From the IMG/VR virus record IMGVR_UViG_3300043436_003317, positions 1-20,713 of that record: DNA of 20,713 nt; one strand, 5' to 3'. Origin of the DNA: a virus. A model generated the notes under the pieces. It did no database searches, was not told the DNA's origin, and saw only the letters and a list, made by a program, of their open reading frames with translations. This document shows, piece after piece, positions 15,949 through 20,713 of this stretch. A program made the translations under genes and the position numbers. Each line of letters opens with the position of its first letter. Position 1 is the stretch's first letter.

Positions 15949-17822
15949 TGGCAACCAGTGTAATAGCAAGACCCCTAATCAAGCTAGTAAAGAATACTGC
16001 TAAACTTGTAGGTAAGTTACAGATAGGTATTAATAAAATACTTTGGGGCGTTAATAATCAACAGCCTTCAGTCGCTAAAGCATCTGAAAGAATTACTAAC
16101 TATAAAGTAGGTTATAATTTTACACAAGCTACCCCTGCTCCTAAGCCTGCAGGACAAGGCGAAAATCTACTTACTGCCGGATTATTTAATGCATTAGACT
16201 TACTCGCTGAACTAGATCTTTGTAATATAATAGCTTCTCTTACTGATATGATCAATATAAAGAAGAAGCCACGTAACCCGCCTAATGGACCTTGGCAGCC
16301 GCCAGCTAGTTACTTGTATTATATACAGGATCAATGCGGAGAAATACGTAAGTTTATTGATAAGTATTTAGCTTACCCGAATGAATTTATAGGTTCCTAT
16401 CTAGGCGTAGGACCAAACGCTCTACCGCCTCAAGAGGCAGTTGATAAGACAGGCGCACCTACACAAGGAGGCACAGCAGTACAGAAGTATAATATATACT
16501 TCTTAATGCAATCAATTAAAGACTTAACTGATACTTTTACTGGCCCTAACTCTATTTTCAGTGCTGAAGAACAGACGCTTTTATCTAGTGTTCCAGGACT
16601 AGGAGGGTGCTTAAATTTCTTAGACGACTTTACGGGAATAATTAACAAGTATAGTGATTATAGAAATATACCAAATGAAGAGCTTCAAAAGTTAATTAAT
16701 AAAATAAACCAAGTACGCTCGATATGCGTTACTGTTGAGAACTTAGATTTTAAATCTGCATTAGCTTTAGCTGGTAATTTTTTAGGAGTAAATGTTAGGG
16801 AAGAAATACAAAAATTAAGTGATTTTTTAAATCCATCTCAAATTATACCTACCTTAAAAGAGATAAATAACTCTATTCGAGGATTTATTAAAATCGGACA
16901 GCAAGTACAAGGTATGTTAAGTCTCGGACAGTTTGTAATTAAGATAGCGCTAGTATTTAATAAAGTATTTAAGTTTGTTATACAGTTTATTTCCTTTGCC
17001 CCGATACCTGCTGTCTCTCAAACTACCGGTACAATTAGTAGACTCGAGTCTGCAAAATTTGCAGCAAAAGATGAGACCGGAGGCGTAGATAGAATCTTAA
17101 AAGCTGTTAATGCTCTATTAAGTGTATTACTACTCTTTATACGATACCTTGTAACAAATGCTAATGAGCTTTTAGTTAGATTAGACAGAATACTTACTAA
17201 CTTAGAGGTATGTGAAGCAATGAAAGATTCTGACGTTCTTGCAGAATTACAAGAAACTAGACAAGCTTTAGTAGTTCTAAGAGATGAACTGTTAATCTAT
17301 CTTAACGACTATGATTCTAAAACAGATCCAGATACTGCAATGTTTGGAAAATACGATATTAGAATAATAGACGAAGAAGTAACTGATAGAGAAGTTACAA
17401 ATAAGCGTAGAAGAGGTGTTGCATTAGCACCAGACGGGCAGATAGTAACTCAATCAGATTTAACTTTCGCAACAAATTCGGCAGTTATTATAGGAGAAGT
17501 ACAGCAAAAGTTACTAGCTCTTGGATTAGTACCTATAGGTGAAGGCATATTAGATGCTGCAACTCTAGATACAGTTGCTCAGTCTATTAATTTCTTGAAT
17601 AGTAACGACATAGCAGAAAACGACTTGAATATAGGTGCATCTGTTGAAGGTAGCGCTACTATTGCGCAAGATGTGAATATTAGCGACTTCTTAGGTAGCT
17701 TGCCAGGTGGTGAGAAATTCAAACAAAATTCACGAGCAACGACTACTGGATATGCAACAAATGCTCAAAACCAAGTAAAAAATCAAAAGGATAGCGGAAC
17801 AGGAACTAATCCAACGAGATAA
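15948..17822 (+). CDS. Large helical structural protein of the baseplate region
   Basis: A 624-aa protein, largely helical, with hydrophobic helices at about 325-350 and 390-410 (e.g. ALLSVLLLFIRYLV) and Pro-rich loops near 105-125. Residues about 512-555 (V-Q-Q-K-L-L-A-L-G-L-V-P-I-G-E-G-I-L-D-A-A-T-L) resemble the helical repeat of peptidoglycan-binding (PG_binding_1) domains. The C-terminus is a low-complexity Gln/Asn/Thr tail. It is probably a tail or baseplate component that may contact the cell wall during infection; no named family can be assigned. Confidence 0.6.
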   Translation: MATSVIARPLIKLVKNTAKLVGKLQIGINKILWGVNNQQPSVAKASERITNYKVGYNFTQATPAPKPAGQGENLLTAGLFNALDLLAELDLCNIIASLTDMINIKKKPRNPPNGPWQPPASYLYYIQDQCGEIRKFIDKYLAYPNEFIGSYLGVGPNALPPQEAVDKTGAPTQGGTAVQKYNIYFLMQSIKDLTDTFTGPNSIFSAEEQTLLSSVPGLGGCLNFLDDFTGIINKYSDYRNIPNEELQKLINKINQVRSICVTVENLDFKSALALAGNFLGVNVREEIQKLSDFLNPSQIIPTLKEINNSIRGFIKIGQQVQGMLSLGQFVIKIALVFNKVFKFVIQFISFAPIPAVSQTTGTISRLESAKFAAKDETGGVDRILKAVNALLSVLLLFIRYLVTNANELLVRLDRILTNLEVCEAMKDSDVLAELQETRQALVVLRDELLIYLNDYDSKTDPDTAMFGKYDIRIIDEEVTDREVTNKRRRGVALAPDGQIVTQSDLTFATNSAVIIGEVQQKLLALGLVPIGEGILDAATLDTVAQSINFLNSNDIAENDLNIGASVEGSATIAQDVNISDFLGSLPGGEKFKQNSRATTTGYATNAQNQVKNQKDSGTGTNPTR

Positions 17823-17847
17823 AAATAGTTAAAAGTAGATAAACAAA

Positions 17848-17855
17848 ATATTTAT
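17848..17855 (+). promoter_or_regulatory. ATATTTAT motif 5 bp before a start codon
   Basis: ATATTTAT, AACAT, ATG (17861). One-base variant of the CTATTTAT copies; on the minus strand it reads ATAAATAT. It lies in the 38-bp gap after the 624-aa gene. Confidence 0.4.
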
Positions 17856-17860
17856 AACAT

Positions 17861-18292
17861 ATGGCAAATTTAGACGCATTTAGAAAATTAATCCGCGAAG
17901 AGGTTAAAGCTGTATTCCAAGAAGAATTAGCTGGAATCCTCAAAGAAGCTATTATAGCTAATAGAGGTACGCAAACTATAACGGAATCTACAAGAGCAAA
18001 AGCAGCTCCTACGGTTCCTGCTACTATGAACAGATCTGTACCTAGACCGGTCGCCCCTGTATTATCCCCAGGCAATCCATTAAATAGCTTACTTGCTGAG
18101 ACAGCTCAATCTATGACTATGGACGAATTCGGTGATTTAAACGGAGAGGGAGTAGAGAGAGATGTTCCTATTGTAGAATCAGTAGGAGATATGTTTGCAA
18201 ATTCAAGAGGAAGCTCTAATTTAGAAGCAATTCAAATTAACGCAGTTCCAGACTTCTCTCACATGATGGCGAAAATGGGTATAAACGAATAA
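17861..18292 (+). CDS. Small virion-region protein
   Basis: A 143-aa protein with an N-terminal amphipathic helix (DAFRKLIREEVKAVFQEELAGILKEAI), a Pro/Ala-rich middle (AAPTVPATMNRSVPRPVAPVLSPG) and a mixed C-terminal part. The F-R-K-L-I-R-E-E-V opening recurs, to my knowledge, in small structural or assembly proteins of marine myoviruses. It lies between the large helical protein and the gp25-like gene, so an assembly role is likely; no family name can be given. Confidence 0.6.
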   Translation: MANLDAFRKLIREEVKAVFQEELAGILKEAIIANRGTQTITESTRAKAAPTVPATMNRSVPRPVAPVLSPGNPLNSLLAETAQSMTMDEFGDLNGEGVERDVPIVESVGDMFANSRGSSNLEAIQINAVPDFSHMMAKMGINE

Positions 18293-18297
18293 TATAA

Positions 18298-18708
18298 ATG
18301 GCGTATAATTTAAAACAAGTAAACGTACTCGATTTAAGACCCTCTACAGGGGTTGGAGTTGCTTTGCCGTTTAATACGCCTGCAGTATTTCAAACTGTAT
18401 ATACAACACAGGAGCAGTTAAAGTATAATATAATTAACTTTCTATTAACAAATAGACGTGAAAGGATTTTTAATCCTAATTTCGGAGCAAGTATAAGGAA
18501 TAAGGTGTTTGAGCAGATTACTACTGATACTCTTGACAGTTTAGATACTCAAATAAGAACAGGGGTAAATCAATATTTTCCAAACGTAGTCATTACGGAT
18601 TTAACTTTCGGAGGCAATCCTGATGAGAATCTATTAACAATTCAGTTTTCGTATACGATAAGTAACACAGGTGCATCTGACAATATAACATTAAGTTTAA
18701 ATGGCTAA
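18298..18708 (+). CDS. Baseplate wedge protein, gp25/GPW family
   Basis: A 136-aa protein with the family's hallmark: I-I-N-F-L-L-T-N-R-R-E-R-I-F-N-P-N-F-G-A (about residues 43-62), a helix with V-F-E-Q-I-T-T-D-T-L-D-S-L, then I-T-D-L-T-F-G-G-N and a closing strand L-L-T-I-Q-F-S-Y-T-I. In T4, gp25 belongs to the wedge core (with gp6 and gp53) that surrounds the hub. Length is typical. It overlaps the next gene by 8 bases (ATGGCTAA), so the two wedge partners are translated together. Confidence 0.85.
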   Translation: MAYNLKQVNVLDLRPSTGVGVALPFNTPAVFQTVYTTQEQLKYNIINFLLTNRRERIFNPNFGASIRNKVFEQITTDTLDSLDTQIRTGVNQYFPNVVITDLTFGGNPDENLLTIQFSYTISNTGASDNITLSLNG

Positions 18709-20566
18709 TAAAAACATAACATACTTAAATAAGGACTTTAACACGTTTAGAACCGCGTTAATCGAGTACGCTAAAGCCTACTACCCTACTTCTTATAACG
18801 ACTTTTCTACATCATCACCTGGATCTATGTTTATCGACATGGCCTCTTATATAGGAGATGTATTATCATTCTACCTAGACAATCAGGTACAGGAGAACTT
18901 TTTAGAGTATGCAAAACAAACTAACAACTTATATACCTTAGCCTATATGATGGGGTATAGACCGAAAGTAACTTCTGCAGCCATAACTACTCTAGATGTT
19001 TACCAACAAATACCTTCTTCTGGCTCTAGCTATGATCCAGACTTTAACTATGCAATGATTATTGAAGCAGGAATGCAAGTTAGATCCAGTATTAATAATT
19101 CTAATTATTTCTATTGTCCAAATAGAGTAGATTTTAATCTATCTTCTTCTATAGATCCAACAGACATTTCTGTATACACTACAGACGGAGGCGGGAATCC
19201 AAGTACTTACTTATTAAAAAAACAAACACAAGCTCTATCTGGCCAAGTTAAAACAGTTAATTTGACTTTTGGAGCTGCTGAGAGATTCCCTGTCAGAGCT
19301 ATACAGGATACTAATATTATCGAAATACTTAGCGTCTACGATGAAACTACAGGATTTAGATGGTATGAAGTACCTTATTTAGCTCAAGATTTTATCTTAA
19401 ACCCTGTAACAAATACTGCCTTACTTTATCCGCAACTATACCAAGAAGCAAATGAAATTCCTTATATAATAGAGAGACTCCCAGTACCTAGAAGATTTGT
19501 TTCTAGATTTAATAATAATAGTTTATTAGAACTAGAATTCGGCGCCGGTATACAGAGTACATCTGGTTCAATTCCAAATCCATTTAATGTGGGTATAGGA
19601 ACAGTAAACGGTATCGACTTATTAAATACAGCTTACGATCCTACAAACTTCGTAGTAAACCAATCTTACGGTCTAGCTCCTACAAACACTACCTTAGTAG
19701 TTTCTTACTTAGCAGGCGGCGGCGCAGGTTCAAACGTTGGTACAAACGAATTAACGCAAGTAGTTTCTTCAAACATTACCTTTCCTAACCCTGTAAACTC
19801 TACTACAGCAGATACTTTAAAAGGAACCCTAGCAACTAGTAACGCAGTACAGGCTGTAGGAGGAGGAGATGGAGATACACCAGAAAGTATTAGACTAAAC
19901 ACACTTGCTAAGTTTCCTTCTCAAATGAGAGCTGTAACACAGCAAGATTATCTAGGTACTGTATTAGGTATGCCACCTAAGTTTGGACAGGTAGCGAAAG
20001 CATACGTAACAAAAGATACTGCCCTATTTTCTCAATATTTAAGAAACGAACCGGGAGAAAGAGACCCTCTTTCAACTTCAATTTATATCCTAGGCTATAA
20101 TACAGACGGTACATTTACAGATCCGGGACCTGCTTTGAATAGAAATATTCAGACCTACTTGGAAGATTATAGAATGTTAACTGATACAATTCATTTAAAG
20201 CCTGCTTATATTATTAACATTAAGGTAAGCTTTGATATTGTTACGAGACCTAACTATACTTCAAGAGAAGTAATTGCAGGGTGTTTAGCTATATTAAAAA
20301 CATATTTTAATAGAGAGAATTGGCAGATAAATCAACCTATAGTACTTTCTGAAGTTTATACTCTACTTGATCAAATAGCAGGAGTGCAGACGGTGCAAAG
20401 GGTTACTATTAGTAATTTAGCCGGTACAACATCAGGCTACTCGCAATATAGTTACGACATTCCAGGTGCAACTTTAAACGGCGTTATTTATCCTTCTTTA
20501 GATCCGAGTATCTTTGAAGTTAAATACCCAGACACAGATATTCAAGGACGCGTAGTAACAATGTAA
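18701..20566 (+). CDS. Baseplate wedge protein, gp6/baseplate-J-like
   Basis: A 621-aa protein, about the size of T4 gp6 (660). Seen: an N-terminal D-F-N-T-F-R-T-A-L-I-E-Y-A-K-A-Y-Y-P segment and S-P-G-S-M-F-I-D-M-A-S-Y-I-G-D-V-L-S-F-Y-L-D, typical of gp6/J-like wedge proteins; the G-G-G-D-G-D-T-P-E-S-I-R motif at about 385-397; then A-V-T-Q-Q-D-Y and a C-terminal region with T-R-P-N-Y-T-S-R-E-V. In contractile tails it dimerises to form the inner ring of the baseplate. Its position directly after the gp25-like gene is the usual order. Confidence 0.85.
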   Translation: MANKNITYLNKDFNTFRTALIEYAKAYYPTSYNDFSTSSPGSMFIDMASYIGDVLSFYLDNQVQENFLEYAKQTNNLYTLAYMMGYRPKVTSAAITTLDVYQQIPSSGSSYDPDFNYAMIIEAGMQVRSSINNSNYFYCPNRVDFNLSSSIDPTDISVYTTDGGGNPSTYLLKKQTQALSGQVKTVNLTFGAAERFPVRAIQDTNIIEILSVYDETTGFRWYEVPYLAQDFILNPVTNTALLYPQLYQEANEIPYIIERLPVPRRFVSRFNNNSLLELEFGAGIQSTSGSIPNPFNVGIGTVNGIDLLNTAYDPTNFVVNQSYGLAPTNTTLVVSYLAGGGAGSNVGTNELTQVVSSNITFPNPVNSTTADTLKGTLATSNAVQAVGGGDGDTPESIRLNTLAKFPSQMRAVTQQDYLGTVLGMPPKFGQVAKAYVTKDTALFSQYLRNEPGERDPLSTSIYILGYNTDGTFTDPGPALNRNIQTYLEDYRMLTDTIHLKPAYIINIKVSFDIVTRPNYTSREVIAGCLAILKTYFNRENWQINQPIVLSEVYTLLDQIAGVQTVQRVTISNLAGTTSGYSQYSYDIPGATLNGVIYPSLDPSIFEVKYPDTDIQGRVVTM

Positions 20567-20570
20567 TAAA

Positions 20571-20713
20571 ATGGCAGTATACAACATATTCGCATCAGCA
20601 GATGCAACAATTTACTCAAGATACCCGTTAAAAAATACCGGTAGAGATCCTATACTAGAAGTGTCTGTTAAGAATTCTCAAGACGGTACTAGATTCTTAT
20701 ATAGAAACCCTAT
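20571..20713 (+). CDS. Start of a DNRLRE-like appendage protein (partial)
   Basis: The first 47 codons of a gene that runs off the window. It reads M-A-V-Y-N-I-F-A-S-A-D-A-T-I-Y-S, then R-Y-P-L-K-N-T-G-R-D-P-I-L-E-V. The A-D-A-T-I-Y-S ... N-T-G-x-D-x-I-L-E-V pattern is that of DNRLRE-type beta-sandwich domains found in some marine phage tail or fibre proteins. It starts 4 bp after the gp6-like gene, where T4 has further wedge genes. Confidence 0.55.
   Translation, partial: MAVYNIFASADATIYSRYPLKNTGRDPILEVSVKNSQDGTRFLYRNP

Noticed and set aside
17806-18075. Leftward 89-codon open frame
   Set aside because: Antisense to the start of the gene at 17861, with no promoter or leader of its own.

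Overview
The window is a piece of a tailed-phage genome, most probably a contractile-tailed (myovirus-type) phage of a Bacteroidetes host. The virion side is shown by a run of genes on one strand: a gp55-type late sigma factor, a gp5-like baseplate hub/spike OB-fold protein, a gp25-like wedge protein, a gp6/baseplate-J-like wedge protein and the start of a probable fibre/appendage protein. The host inference rests on promoters of the form TTG, about 20 bp, then TAnnTTTA (close to the Bacteroidetes -33/-7 pattern), on A-rich leaders with no Shine-Dalgarno sequence, and on small proteins resembling Bacteroidetes-associated families (DUF2693/SH3-barrel, DpnD/PcfM-like).

Layout. Positions 1-349 are read leftward: a promoter at 35-65, possibly the 5' end of a tRNA at the window edge, and one small gene. 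From 548 to 7598 about 20 mostly tiny genes are read rightward. Nearly every one has its own promoter cassette (TTG, 20-bp spacer, TATCTTTA/TATCTTAA, A-rich leader, ATG). This looks like an early or accessory gene array. Recognisable members are a small helix-turn-helix protein (3409), a DpnD/PcfM-like protein (3997), a DUF2693-like protein (4219), a DUF932 protein (5228) and a papain-like cysteine peptidase candidate (7110). The rest have no function I can assign. A GC-rich, repeat-bearing, structured non-coding block (7599-7800) ends this array.

From 7801 onward the cassettes almost disappear (exceptions near 11695 and 12304) and genes become longer and tightly packed. This part holds small proteins including a 36-aa membrane peptide, a 195-aa acidic protein, a GIY-YIG endonuclease-like protein, a 257-aa possible virion protein, a glutaredoxin, an HD-domain protein, a membrane-anchored coiled-coil protein and the late sigma factor. 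From 14191 to the window end it is the baseplate module. Several genes here are preceded by CTATTTAT or ATATTTAT a few bases before the start codon, a candidate late-expression signal in the same window as the late sigma gene.

The most unusual feature is the cassette itself. In about ten of the 24 copies the promoter spacer is also an inverted repeat. The arms change in sequence but stay complementary (for example GGAGTT/AACTCC against GGGGTT/AACCCC), and in some copies the hairpin is a textbook C(UUCG)G or GAAA-capped terminator. One compact element therefore seems to terminate the previous gene and start the next. Other points of interest are a 375-bp gene with a single cytosine on its coding strand, promoters lying inside the coding ends of upstream genes, inverted copies of the leader next to terminators, and the 10-bp tandem repeats in the GC-rich block.
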